In this document: positions 10,984 through 21,828 of the stretch, one piece after another | Numbering within the stretch: the first letter of the stretch is position 1 | Layout: every line of letters begins with the position of its first letter | Source: Marchantia polymorpha subsp. ruderalis | Taxonomy: Eukaryota; Streptophyta; Marchantiopsida; Marchantiales; Marchantiaceae | Direction: 5' to 3' | Assembly (NCBI GenBank): GCA_037833965.1 | Contig: AP031354.1 | Location: 31,164,001-31,228,000 of the forward strand | DNA: 64,000 nucleotides | Program-made: the position numbers and the translations under genes | Notes under the pieces: generated by a model | What the model saw: the letters and a program-made list of their open reading frames with translations, nothing else | The model's database searches: none | Told to the model about the DNA's origin: nothing

Positions 10984-11108
10984 TGATTTGCGGAAGTTCC
11001 ACGGAGTGTGGTCACCCATCCCAGACCTATTCCGTTCCAAGGGCGCTTAACCGCGGGGTTCTGATGGGATCTGGCATACCAGCCGTGATGCGATCGGAAT
11101 CACGTCCA
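10984..11108 (-). pseudogene. 5S rRNA-derived sequence 6
   Basis: Same type as sequence 5. The 14-base GATCCCATCAGAAC (minus strand, 11071-11058) and 13-base GGGATGGGTGACC are exact matches to plant 5S as I remember it. Confidence 0.75.
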
Positions 11109-11998
11109 TGAAAGAGTCCCCTGAGATTTTGTTATCTTGTCCTGTGATAATTATTCGTTTGAGAGATAAAACAATCAAAAGTAAAATAAAAGCAAAAAAT
11201 GAATAAAAGCAAAAAAATAAAAGTTCAAAAAACAATGAGATAGATATATAAACGAATTCCATAAAAGATTTCCAAGGAGATAACAGCTAAATACGACTCT
11301 GACTCGGAAGTATGATCAGAACCGTTGATCTCTGAACCAATGTTAGGATTTCTTTCTGAATTATTAGTAATCCTGGATAGAAAAAGTTCCCTTTAGAATT
11401 TGGCAATCAGATCATAAATTTTTATTTATGATGTTTTAATTCTTTTTTCTTAGAAACTGATATTCCTGAAATAAACTTGCATGAAAATCTCTTTGAATAA
11501 ACTTTGTTATGGAATTCTGCAAGAATGGATTCCAAGATAATTTGAAGTTATAAAATTTGAACCTAGAAAAAAAATTGAGAGCGACAATTGTTCAGTATTC
11601 TCGCATTAATGGCACGGGTATTGTAATCTCAGGTCTTACGCGTATGAATACTGCAGCTGCACCTTCCCTCTCGTCCCTTCGGGGACATCTGAGTCACTGA
11701 GGGAAGACATGCACTTGACTGACGACTGGCGAAAGACATCTTTCCTGGATGCCGATCCTTCGGGGATCTCCCGGACGGCCTCCATAAACGATTACGGATA
11801 GAAACAGTAACATTTAGAAATTACCAATCAGGTTAGAAATTATTGTTTATAATTTCTTATTTTCTATTTCGAAAATGATATTCATGGAATAAATCTGCAT
11901 CTTTTTTAATAGACTTGGCTTTACAAATTCTGCAAGAATTGAGCCCAAGATAATCTGGAGTTATAAACATTTGAAACTAGAAAAACATTTGAGAGCGC
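11109..11998. other. AT-rich spacer with degenerate promoter-like block
   Basis: A/T-rich spacer. About 11600-11700 is a diverged copy of the TATA block that follows, with tatgaata in place of tataaata. No gene seen. Confidence 0.55.
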
Positions 11999-12134
11999 CA
12001 CGTGTTCCGTATTCTCGCATTAAAGGCATGAGTGTTGTAATCTCAGGTCTTACGCGTATAAATACTGCAGCTGCACCTCCCCTCTCGTCTCTTCGGGGAC
12101 ATCCGATCAGCGGCCGTTGGTAGCCGCTGATCGG
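11999..12134 (+). promoter_or_regulatory. Promoter-like block: G-box, TATA box and leader hairpin
   Basis: CACGTG at 11999-12004, TATAAATA at 12057-12064, then a perfect 12-bp hairpin at 12103-12114/12123-12134 (CCGATCAGCGGC, 8-base loop). The order and spacing fit a plant pol II promoter with a structured leader. A donor-like AAGGTGAGT follows near 12147. No coding region clearly attached. Confidence 0.5.
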
Positions 12135-12393
12135 CCGGGCGCAAGGGGAAGGTGAGTGGCGCGTCCCCTTGCACCCTTGGCAGGAACTTGCAAATCGGCA
12201 CAAAATTGAAAGCAGGAATTGAAGAAGAGAGGATGAGGGGAAGGCGAGCAGCAGCAGCAGGGACAGAGAAAGGGAGAGAGAGAGAGAGAGGGCGGAGACA
12301 GAGAGAACAAGCGAGAGCGAGAGCGCGCAGTGGCGAGCGGCTTTGGGGCTTTAGGTTTAGGGTAGCAGGAGCACAGCAGCGGCAGCAGCAGGA
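12135..12393. other. Purine-rich block with (GA)n and telomere-like motif
   Basis: Contains AGC repeats, a GA microsatellite (about 12267-12290) and tttaggtttaggg (about 12351-12363). Related to 1440-1770 in the same orientation. On the minus strand it reads as telo-box followed by a CT tract, a layout typical of plant core promoters. The ORFs are low complexity. Confidence 0.5.
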
Positions 12394-12444
12394 GGCATAC
12401 CAGCCCTGACGTGATCGAATCATGGCGCATTTTGTTATCTTTTC
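12394..12444 (-). pseudogene. 5'-only 5S-derived remnant 1
   Basis: On the minus strand, the AAGATAACAAAA leader and about the first 30 bases of the 5S-like sequence (to GGCTGGTATGCC), fused to the telo-box/CT block instead of the 5S body. Confidence 0.5.
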
Positions 12445-12557
12445 CTATGATAATCACTCGCATGAGAGATGAAGGAATAAGAAATGAAATAAAAAAATAA
12501 AACCAATGAATCAAATGGATAAAAAAAAACTTGAATAAAAAGACAAAACTAAAGACT

Positions 12558-13344
12558 CTGAAGAATGATCTGAACAGTTGATCTTTGAGCCAATGTTGAG
12601 ATTATTTTTTTTAATTATAAATGATCATGGATAGATAAATATGACTCTGAAGTATGATCTGAACCGTTGATCTTTGTATCAATGTTGGGATTTCTCTTCG
12701 ATTCCAAATAATCATGGATAGAAACAGAAACATTAAGAATTAAGAAATCAGGTAAGAAATTATTATTTATTATGCACTTTTTTTTCTATTTTAAAAATGA
12801 TACTCATGCAATAAATTTGCATCTTTTTGGAAAGACTTGGCTATAGAATCCTGCAAGAATTGAGCCCAAGATAATCTGGAGTTATACAAATTTGATAACT
12901 CGATTCTTGACTGACCGTCAGTCGTTAGTCGAGTTCATATCCTTCCTCAGTGACTCTAATCGATAGAAGTGTGGCCTTAGGTATTTATTTTTAATATGTA
13001 AACTTAGTTATTCCTTCATGGATTCAGTTTCTATGTCTTTCTTTCTTTATATCTTCTGGAATCATTTCTTCACGATTTCGATTAATTTTTATTAATTTTT
13101 TATGTCACTGTTTCTCTACATTTTCGTAATTATATTTATTTTAATGCAATCATTTCTTTACATTTGACTGATTGAATATTTTCTGAAATTTTCTATTTAG
13201 ATTTTGCTTTTTTATTTTTCATGGAATTGTTTTTTAATGTGCTTGTTTCTTTCGGAATATGTGATTATATATTTATTATTTTCTGAATTATCTCATGATA
13301 ATTAATAAAATAAGATAACAAAACCCCCCGGGAGCCTTTCATCG
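12558..13344. other. AT-rich spacer, no gene
   Basis: Copy of 1-780 with small indels (offset 12557 growing to 12565). The upstream hairpin is imperfect here. Confidence 0.65.
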
Positions 13345-13470
13345 ACGTGATGTCCATCACGTCCGGACTGGTGTAACCCAGATCCGATAAGACCGCAGCG
13401 GTTAAGCGCCCTTGGCACGGAAGAGGTCTGGGATGGGTGACCTCCACTCCGTGGAACTTCCGCAGATCAT
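13345..13470 (+). pseudogene. 5S rRNA-derived sequence 7
   Basis: Full-length type; GCAGCGG in place of GCTGCGG before box A. Confidence 0.7.
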
Positions 13471-13566
13471 ATACATGAAAAAGTTCCTTGACTCCTTTTC
13501 GTTTTTTTTATTTTTATTTTTTTTATTTTTTTTTAAAATTTTATAAGAGGGGTCGATTCTATGAAT

Positions 13567-13740
13567 GCGACTGTGACCCCTCGGACCCTCGTACATACGA
13601 GGTACGATGTCAACAGTACGAGGTACGGATGATATGCGACCGTGGCCCCTCGGACCCTCGTACATACGAGGTACGATGTCAGAAGTACGAGGTACGGAGG
13701 ATATGCGACTGTGGCCTTGGACCCTCGTACATACGAGGTA
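13567..13740 (+). repeat. 69-bp minisatellite array d
   Basis: About 2.5 copies. The last copy lacks two bases (gtggccttggacc) compared with the copy at 42269-42444. Confidence 0.85.
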
Positions 13741-13755
13741 AAATTCAAATTCAAT

Positions 13756-13878
13756 ATTCAAAATCTCCAGAAACGCCTTGTACACGTGCTCCTCCGCTGA
13801 AAACCGTGTCTTGACTTTGTTGATAAAGTTGATGGTCTGATCAGAGGCCGAAGACCCTTCCTCCCTTGAACGCTTCAT
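13756..13878 (-). pseudogene. SIN3-like 5' fragment, copy 2
   Basis: Same 41-codon PAH fragment as 1192-1314, with ATG at 13878; nearly identical. Confidence 0.5.
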
Positions 13879-14330
13879 CCTCCTTCGCCCTTCAGAAACA
13901 CAGCTCACTTCTATGAACACAGCTGGAACTCAGCACGAAATTGAAACAAGATTTTTGAAGCGAGTCGATTGAGGAGGGAGAGCGTCTTACCTCCCCTTGC
14001 GCCCGCACAGGATCAAGACGAGCGTCAGGAGGACAGGTGGCGCGTCCCTTCGCGCTATGGACCAGATGACACTACCCAAGACTTTCAAAGGCAGCAGGAA
14101 CTTGGACAGCACAAAATTGAATGCAGGAACTTGGATTCTAGCAAATTGGAAGGTGAACGCGTCTTACCTTCCCCTCGCGCCCGCCGTGCCAAGAAAAACC
14201 GCTATGCTGTTGCGCTTCTGGCTGGTTGACGAGCGGAAACACGAAAGGCTGGAACGAGACGAGAAGAGGAGCGAGTGCGAGACGAGCGAGAGCGCGCAGT
14301 GCCGAGCGGGTTTAGGGTTTAGGTATAGGG

Positions 14331-15568
14331 TCACTCAGAAAAGACATGAATTCCACCCCTAAAACCCCCCGGGAGAGCGGGAGGCAGGGAGGGAAGACCT
14401 GAGCCAGGCGTGCAAGCCTCCGCTCGCCCAGACCCAGGGGTCAGAGGACTAATTTCAATAAACTCCAATCCATTGCCATCAGGATCGCAACAGAATATTG
14501 AGGGCACCATGCTGTGCTGGTACGGTATCCCTTCAAAAGAGAAATGAGGGTGTACGTTATAGCAAAGCTTGTAGTCTGAACCACATCAAATCGTGTATAT
14601 ATACAACTGCAAACACATTAGAAAATTCAAGGTCAGCCTAAAATCCCAGTTTGCAACTACTATATGCTCACCTGCTTTCTCAAGTGTTTGTCGAAGACCT
14701 TCAACATTCTTGCAGTTAAAGCATGCATGTCTGTCGAAACCACCATGCCCAGGCCGACCGTGAACTGGATCAGGGTTGGGAACCTCCATGATATGAATAA
14801 CCTCAGCTCCCAAAAGTAACCAAGCTCCTCTATACGGAAGCTCTGGTCTATCTGGACTAGTCATCAAACCTATTGGAATGAATAAAAGATGGTTAGCTAT
14901 TTGATGAAAGCGGTTCGTTACTCACAGATTCAGCCCTTTGAACTGGACTGCAATACTCAAACGCACGTAGAATCACTTCGCAGCCATCCATGCACTAGTT
15001 GATTGAATAAGAAGAATGACATTGTTTCATGAATAGTATTCATATTGATGAATCAAATATATCTGCAAGTTTTTCCATCGATCGAGTTTGGCACCAATCT
15101 CTTTCCCATGATAATATGGAACAAATGAATGAAAACAGACATGATTGTATGTGACTACAATAAAATTTACTTACAATTGGTCGACTGTGACAATCTAGGA
15201 ATGAAAATTTGCTGAAATTTTATCTATAAATGCTGAAAATGATGACAAACTTCACAGGAGTGGAATAGAAACGTACATGAAGGAGAAACCGTGAGAGATT
15301 TCAAGTGAACATCTGCAGGCTCTTTTGAAGATTTTGTATCTTTGAAGGTTGGAGGTGCTTCCTCTTCAGTATTTTCCATCGGCAAATTCATGAAGTCTAC
15401 ACTGTTGTCGTGTTGAAATTTCTCCTCGGGTAGAGACACACCATGAACTGCCCCACGGGAGCCCAGGTCATGCTCAGTGGACACAGATCCTTCTTCCGCT
15501 CTTCCTTCGTCCTTCAACATGTCCAATTCTTCAAGTTGATGGTTCTCCGCTGCTATGGCAGTTTTCAT
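14331..15568 (-). pseudogene. VOC superfamily gene, copy 2, exon 2 broken
   Basis: Exon 1 (15568-15277), exon 3 (14869-14672) and exon 4 (14530-14331) are present. A 145-base deletion removes the 3' part of exon 2 and its donor, so the HVAF segment that supplies the first metal ligand is lost. A GTGAGT created at the junction could act as a substitute donor. Residue changes against copy 1 include R to H and S to L in exon 1 and G to V and D to G in exon 3. Confidence 0.65.
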
Positions 15569-16154
15569 GAGTTTTTATGTGCCAGTGGAATGAGGTATGA
15601 GGTAGCTGATCCCTGCCCCTGCCCCTGGGTCTGGGCGAGCGCAGGCTTCCAGGCCTTTACTCACTTCCTCCCTTCTTCCCTGCCTCTCGCTTTTCTCTCC
15701 TGCGCCCCTCCTCCCTGCTCCTGGATCGGACCCTCCTCACAAACGACAGCAAAGAGACAGTGGCAGACGGCGCTTGTAACTCAGGTGACCACTGGAACAG
15801 AAAGGACGACTGGACCCTGATGCGGCTGAACTGCACCTCACCCCATATATATAGGTCGTCTGTGCTACGTCCTCCGAATGAGGTAGCTGATCCCTGCCCT
15901 GCCCCTGGGTCTGGGCGAGCGCAGGCTTCCAGGCCTTTACTCACTTCCTCCCTTCTTCCCTGCCTCCCGCTTGCACGTCTTCCTTCCCTGACTCCCGCTC
16001 CCCCCCCCCTCCTCGTCACTAAAGGCTCAACACTTTTGGGGGAACGCGAGGGAGCTGATCCTAGCCCCTGCCCCCCGCTGCCTCCCGCGCATCGCTCACT
16101 TCCTGCCTCCCGCTTGCATGCCTGGCTCAGGACTTCCCTCCCTGCCTCCCGCTC
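14375..16154. repeat. Inverted-repeat-bounded segment carrying VOC copy 2
   Basis: Arms at 14375-14417 and 16112-16154. The right arm has a one-base change (ggactt for ggtctt) relative to copy 1. Confidence 0.6.
15569..16111. promoter_or_regulatory. Pyrimidine-rich region upstream of VOC copy 2
   Basis: Shorter than in copy 1: the CCCT tract is missing. TATATATA stretch near 15845-15852. Confidence 0.35.
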
Positions 16155-17490
16155 AATGATGTGAAAACAATAATGTGAAAACAAACAGAACACAATTCAT
16201 TTCATTTAAGTTCATTGACGATGTCTTCATTCAGTGGCCAGTCACGGTCCCTCGATTCTTGACTGACTGGTGACTGACCCCATGGTTTATTCCGTCCGTC
16301 GTCAATCACAGTCCCTCGATTCTTGACTGACTGTGAGTCGTCAGTCCAGTTCAAATCCTTCGTCAGGATATGAACTCCACTTGACGACTGACTGCAGACC
16401 GTCCCCCGGACGTTTCAAGATTCCTGCCGGGCGCAAGGAGGCATCATTCGGACGCCTCTAGATTCCTGTCGGGCGCGAGGAGACGCTCGTTTCACGGTGT
16501 CTGGAACCCAGCCGGGCGCAAGGGGAATTTATCGGACTCGTCCAGATTCCTGTGGGGCGCGAGGGGGCATCCCTCGGACGCCTCTAGACACCTGTCGGGC
16601 TCGAGGGAACGCGCGTTTCACGGTGTCTCCACCCTCACTGACTGCAGACCGTCCCCGGGACGTTTCAAGATTCCTGCCGGGCGCAAAGGGGCATCCCTCG
16701 GACGCGTCTATAAGCAATCAGGTTAGAAATTATTATTTATTATGCACCTTTTTTTCTATTTTAAAAATGATACTCAAGCAATAAATTTGCATCCTTTTGA
16801 ATAGACTTGGCTATAGAATCCTGCAAGAATTGAGCCCAAGATAATCTGGAGTTATACACATTTGATAACTCGATTCTTGACTGACCGTCAGTCGTTAGTC
16901 GAGTGCATATCCTTCCTCAGTGACTCTGATCGATAGGAGTGTGGCCTTGGGTATTTATTTTCAATATGTTAACTTAGTTATTCCTTCATGGATTCAGTTT
17001 CTATGTTATGACCAGAGCTTCAACTCCAATGATTGCATACCCTCGAATCGGCTTTGGAAGAGTTGGCTTATGCCGAGCACACAGCCCTACTGTGCGTAGT
17101 CTCTAATCGATGGAAGTGTGGCCTTGGGTATTTATTTTCAATATGTTAACTTAGTTATTTCCTCATGGATTCAGTTTCTATGTCTTTCTTTCTTTATATC
17201 TTCTGTCATCATTCCTTCACGATTTCGATTAATTTTTATTTTTTTTTATGTCACTGTTTCTCTACATTTTCGTAATTATATTTATTTTAACGCAATCATT
17301 TCTTTACATTTGACTGATTGAATATTTTCTGACATTTTCTCTTTAGATTTTACTTTTTTATTTTTCATGGAATTGTTTTTTAATGTGCTTGTTTCTTTCG
17401 GAAAATGTGATTATATATTTATTATTTTCTGAATTATCTCATGATAATTAGGAAAATAAGATAACAAAACCCCCCGCGAGCCTTTCATCG
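16155..17490. other. TGACTGAC block, GC-rich repeats, AT-rich spacer
   Basis: TGACTGAC words to about 16390, GC-rich 40-48-base motifs to about 16712, then AT-rich spacer. The spacer is partly duplicated (a second T-rich start at about 17118). Confidence 0.6.
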
Positions 17491-17614
17491 ACGTGATGTC
17501 CATCATGTCCGGACTGGTGTAACCCAGATCCGATAAGACCGCTGCGGTCAAGCGCCCTTGGCACGGAAGAGGTCTGGGATGGGTGACATCCACTCCGTGG
17601 AACTTCCGCAGATC
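17491..17614 (+). pseudogene. 5S rRNA-derived sequence 8
   Basis: Full-length type with GGTCAAGCG in box A and GGGTGACATCC after box C. Confidence 0.65.
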
Positions 17615-17702
17615 ATAAACATGAAAAAGTTCCTAAACTCCTTTTCGTTTTTTTTTTCTTTAAATTTTTTTTTATTTTTTAAGAGGGGTCGATTCTATGA
17701 AT

Positions 17703-17941
17703 GCGACCGTGGCCCCACGGACCCTCGTACATACGAGGTACGATGTCAACAGTACGAGGTACGGGGGATATGCGATCGTGGCCCCTCGGACCCTCGTACA
17801 TACGAGGTACGATGTCAGCAGTACGAGGTTCGGAGGATATGCGACCGTGGCCCCTCGGGCCCTCGTCCATACGAGGAACGATGTCAGCAATACGAGGTAC
17901 GGAGGATATGCGGACCTGGGCCCCTCGGACTATACGAGGTA
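17703..17941 (+). repeat. 69-bp minisatellite array e
   Basis: About 3.5 copies including the shortened closing variant. Confidence 0.9.
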
Positions 17942-18300
17942 AAAATCTGGCGCTCCCCCTGGCGCATTCCTGGGAGTTCGGCAGTCCCTTTGTTCGGAAG
18001 CGAGGGAGGAAAGGAGGAAACAAATTGAGCCCGGCCGGGCGAAATGGGGATCTCCCGGACGCGCCCGGGTTCCTGGGGGGCGCCAGGGGACGCGCGTCTC
18101 GCGGTGTCTTGAACCCGGGCGGGCGCAATGGGGGTCTCTCGGATGCGTGTAGAATCTTGTCGGGCGCAGGGGGGATCTCCCGGACGCGTCTCGATTTCCT
18201 TTCGCCATGGACTGGTCTATCAGAAGTGTGCCAGGGCCCAAGGCCCAAGTTCATACCTGTACCAGGGCACCCTCTTCTTGCTGGTTTTGGGGCGCAAGGC
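17942..18300. other. GC-rich segment
   Basis: GGCGCTCCCCCTGG start and GGGCGC-type repeats. It is cut at about 18300, where a partial 5S-like follows directly without the usual AT spacer, marking a deletion junction. Confidence 0.6.
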
Positions 18301-18352
18301 CGGAAGAGGTCTAGGATGGGTGACCTCCACTCCGTGGAACTTCCGCAGATCA
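18301..18352 (+). pseudogene. 5S rRNA-derived sequence 9, 3' part only
   Basis: Only the box C half remains (GGATGGGTGACC); box A is missing. Confidence 0.55.
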
Positions 18353-18439
18353 TAAACATGAAAAAGTTCCTAAACTCCTTTTTGTTCTAATTTTTAATTT
18401 TTGGTTTGATTTTTAATTATGGGGGTCAATTCTATGAAC

Positions 18440-18628
18440 GCGACCGTGGCCCCTCGGACCCTCGAACATACGAGGTACGAGATCAGCAGTACGAGGTACG
18501 GAGGATATGCGACCGTGGCCCCTCGGACCCTCGTACATACGAGGTACGAGGTAGCAGTACGAGGTTCGGAGGATCTGCGACCGTGGCCCCTCGGGCCCTC
18601 GTACATACGAGGTACGAGGTCAGCAGTA
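18440..18628 (+). repeat. 69-bp minisatellite array f
   Basis: About 2.7 copies. One copy lacks a base (GAGGTAGCAG for GAGGTCAGCAG), which breaks the shared frame. Confidence 0.85.
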
Positions 18629-19587
18629 TTCCCGGGAGTTCGGCAGTCCCTTTGTTCGGAAGCGAGGGAGGAAAGGAGGAAACAATTGTACCCGAGTGTG
18701 CGCCTCGCCGAGTAGGAGCGTTGTGGGTGCGCGTCTCGCGGTGCATTGAACCCGGCCGGGCTAAATGGGGATCTCCCGGACGCGCCCGGGTTCCTGGGGG
18801 GCGCCAGGGGACGCGCGTCTCGCGGTGTCTTGAACCCGGGCGGGCGCAATGGGGGTCTCTCGGATGCGTGTAGAATCTTGTCGGGCGCAAGGGGGATCTC
18901 CCGGACGCGTCTCGATTTCCTTTCGCCAAGGACTGGTCTATCAGAAGTGTGCCAGGGCCCAAGGCCCAAGTTCGTACCTGTACCAGGGCACCCTCTTCTT
19001 GCTGGTTTTGGGGCGCAAGGCCGTCCACTAACTGCCTTCCTGGAGAACTCTATATATTTCAGAATAGTTCAACGCTTTGGATCATGCCTCAGAGTAAGAG
19101 CCTTGGTTATGTTATGACCACAGCTTCAACTCAAATGATTGCATACCCTTGAATCGGCCTTGGAAGAGTGGGCTTATGCCGAGCACACAGCCCTACTGTG
19201 CGTAGTCTCAAATCGATGGAACTGTGGCCTTGGGTATTTATTTTCAATATGTTAACTTAGTTATTTCCTCATGGATTCAGTTTCTATGTCTTTCTTTCTT
19301 TATATTTTCTGTAATCCTTTCTTCACAATTTCAATTTTCTTTTATTTTTGTATTTTTATGTCACTGTTTCTCTACATTTTCGTAATTATATTTATTTTGA
19401 GGCAATCATTTCTTTACATTTTACTGATTGAATATTTTCTGAAATTTTCTCTTTAGATTTTACTTTTTTAATTTTATTTTTCATGGAATTATGTTTTTTA
19501 GTAATGCTTGTTTCTTTCTGAATATGTGATGATTTATTTATTATTTTCTGAATTATCTCATGATAATAAAGAAAATAAGATAACAAA
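18629..19587. other. GC-rich segment followed by AT-rich spacer
   Basis: Same layout as 6811-7824. 19587 leads straight into a 5S-like segment lacking its first third. Confidence 0.6.
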
Positions 19588-19682
19588 ACCCAGATCCGAT
19601 AAGACCGCTGCGGTGAAGCGCCCTTGGCACGGAAGAGGTCTGGGATGGGTTACCTCCACTCCGTGGAACTTCCGCAGATCAT
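19588..19682 (+). pseudogene. 5S rRNA-derived sequence 10, 5' truncated
   Basis: Begins at cagatccgataagacc; box A-like and box C-like parts present (GGGTTACC in place of GGGTGACC). Confidence 0.6.
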
Positions 19683-19768
19683 AAACCTGAAAATGTTCCT
19701 AAACTCCTTTTTGTTCTAATTTTTAATTTTTGGTTTGATTTTGAATTAGGGGGGTCAATTCTATGAAC

Positions 19769-19868
19769 GCGACCGTGGCCCCTCGGACCCTCGTCCATAC
19801 GAGGAACGATGTCAGCAGTACGAGGTACGGAGGATATGCGGACCTTGGCCCCTCGGACTATACGAGGT
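19769..19868 (+). repeat. 69-bp minisatellite array g
   Basis: About 1.5 copies, the smallest array. Confidence 0.8.
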
Positions 19869-20851
19869 AAAAATCGGCGCTGCCACTGGCGCATTCCTGG
19901 GAGTTCGGCAGTCCCTTTGTTCGGAAGCGAGGGAGGAAAGGAGGAAACAAATGTACCGGAGTGTGCGCCTCGCCGAGTAGGAGCGTTGGGGGCGCACGTC
20001 TCGCGGTGCATTTAACCCGGCCGGGCGAAATGGGGATCTCCCGGACGCGCCCGGGTTCCTGGGGGGCGCCAGGGGACGCGCGTCTCGCGGTGTCTTGAAT
20101 CCGGGCGGGCGCAATGGGGGTCTCTCGGATGCGTGTAGAATCTTGTCGCGCGCAAGGGGGATCTCCCGGACGCGTCTCGATTTCCTTTCGCCAAGGACTG
20201 GTCTATCAGAAGTGTGCCAGGGCCCAAGGCCCAAGTTCGTACCTGTACCAGGGCACCCTCTTCTTGCTGGTTTTGGGGCGCAAGGCCGTCCACTAACTGC
20301 CTTTCTGGAGAACTCTATATATTTCAGAATAGTTCAACGCTTTGGATCATGCCTCAGAGTAAGAGCCTTGGTTATGTTATGACCAGAGCTTCAACTCCAA
20401 TGATTGCATACCCTTGAATCGGCCTTGGAAGAGTTGGCTTATGCCGAGCACACAGCCCTACTGTGCGTAGTCTCAAATCGATGGAAGTGTGGCCTTGGGT
20501 ATTTATTTTCAATATGTTAACTTAGTTATTTTCTCATGGATTCAGTTTCTAGGTCTTTCTTTCTTTATATCTTCCGTAATCCTTTCTTCACAATTTCAAT
20601 TTTCTTTTATTTTTGTATTTTTATGTCACTGTTTCTCTACATTTTCGTAATTATATTTATTTTGAGGCAATCATTTCTTTACATTTTACTGATTGAATAT
20701 TCTCTGAAATTTTCTCTTTAGATTTTGCTTTTTTAATTTTATTTTTCTTGGAAGTATTCTTTTTAGTAATGCTTGTTTCTTCCTGAATATGTGCTGATTT
20801 ATTTATTATTTTTGGAATTATCTCATGATAATAAAGAAAATAAGATAACAA
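19869..20851. other. GC-rich segment followed by AT-rich spacer
   Basis: The 5S-to-5S distance here is about 1.27 kb, the shortest complete module. Confidence 0.6.
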
Positions 20852-20946
20852 AACCCAGATCCGATAAGACTGCTGCGGTGAAGCGCCCTTGGCACGGAAG
20901 AGGTCTGGGATGGGTGACCTCCACTCCGTGGAACTTCCGCAGATCA
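20852..20946 (+). pseudogene. 5S rRNA-derived sequence 11, 5' truncated
   Basis: As sequence 10, with intact GGGATGGGTGACC. T-rich stretches (about 20980-21010) follow. Confidence 0.6.
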
Positions 20947-21042
20947 TAAACATGAAAAAGTTCCTAAACTCCTTTTCGTTTTTTTTTTTAAAAAAATTTT
21001 TAATTTTTTTTTAATTTTATAAGAGGGGTCGATTCTATGATT

Positions 21043-21625
21043 GCGACCGTGGCCCCTCGGACCCTCGTTCATACGAGGTACGATTTTAACAGTACGAGGT
21101 ACGGGGGATATGCGATCGTGGCCCCTCGAACCCTCGTACATACGAGGTACGATGTCAGCAGTACGAGGTACGGAGGATATGCGACCGTGGCCCCTCGGAC
21201 CCTCGTACATACGAGGTACGATGTCAGCAGTACGAGGTACGGAGGATATGCGACCCTGGCCCCTCGGACCCTCGTACATACGGTGTACGATGTTTGCAGT
21301 ACGAGGTACGGAGGATATGCGACCCTGGCCACTCGGACCCTCGTACATACGAGGTACGATGTCAGCAGTACGAGGTACGGAGGATATGCGACCCTGGCCC
21401 CTCGGACCCTCGTTCATACGAGGAACGATGTCAGCAGTACGCGGTACGGAGGATATGCGACCTTGGCCACTCGGACCCTCGTTCATACGAGGTACGATGT
21501 AAGCAGTACGAGGTACGGAGGATATGCGACCCTGGCCCCTCGGACCCTCGTTCATACGAGGAACGATGTCAGCAGTACGCGGTACGGAGGATATGCGACC
21601 TTGGCCCCTCGTACTATACGAGGTA
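21043..21625 (+). repeat. 69-bp minisatellite array h
   Basis: About 8.4 copies with alternating variants (accctggcc, accttggcc). The copy of this array in unit 5 is where the retrotransposon inserted. Confidence 0.9.
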
Positions 21626-21761
21626 AAAATCTTTTTGAATAGACTTGTCTATAGAATCCTGCAAGAATTGAGCCCAAGAAAATCTGGAGTTATGAAAATT
21701 TTATAACTCGAGTCTTGGCTGACCGTCAGTCGTTAGTCGAGTTCATATCCTTCCTCAGTGA

Positions 21762-21778
21762 CCCTAAACCCTAAACCC
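21762..21778 (+). repeat. Interstitial telomere-like motif
   Basis: CCCTAAACCCTAAACCC, 2.4 copies of the plant telomere repeat, upstream of the SRA fragment. It may be a promoter telo-box and not a telomere relic. Confidence 0.7.
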
Positions 21779-21828
21779 GCTCGCCACCGAGCGCTCTCTC
21801 TGTGTTGATAAGCTCTCTGGAGAAAAAG

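Larger units (their letters stand above)
1..12557 (+). repeat. Higher-order tandem unit 1
   Basis: Units are defined by a shared start sequence (ctgaagaatgatctgaac) that recurs at 12558, 24407, 29917 and 41260. Order inside this unit: AT spacer, 5S-like, minisatellite, SIN3-like fragment, VOC gene, GC-rich repeats, three more 5S-like modules, SRA tail, GC-rich array with two minus-strand 5S-like segments, then a TATA/G-box block. Unit 1 has about 1.15 kb more than unit 4, caused by a local duplication (about 8.86-9.85 kb resembles 10.3-11.26 kb). Confidence 0.8.

Noticed and set aside
12043..12514. Serine/leucine-rich and arginine-rich ORFs in the GA block
   Set aside because: Low-complexity translations of microsatellite and purine-rich DNA; several start at GTG only.
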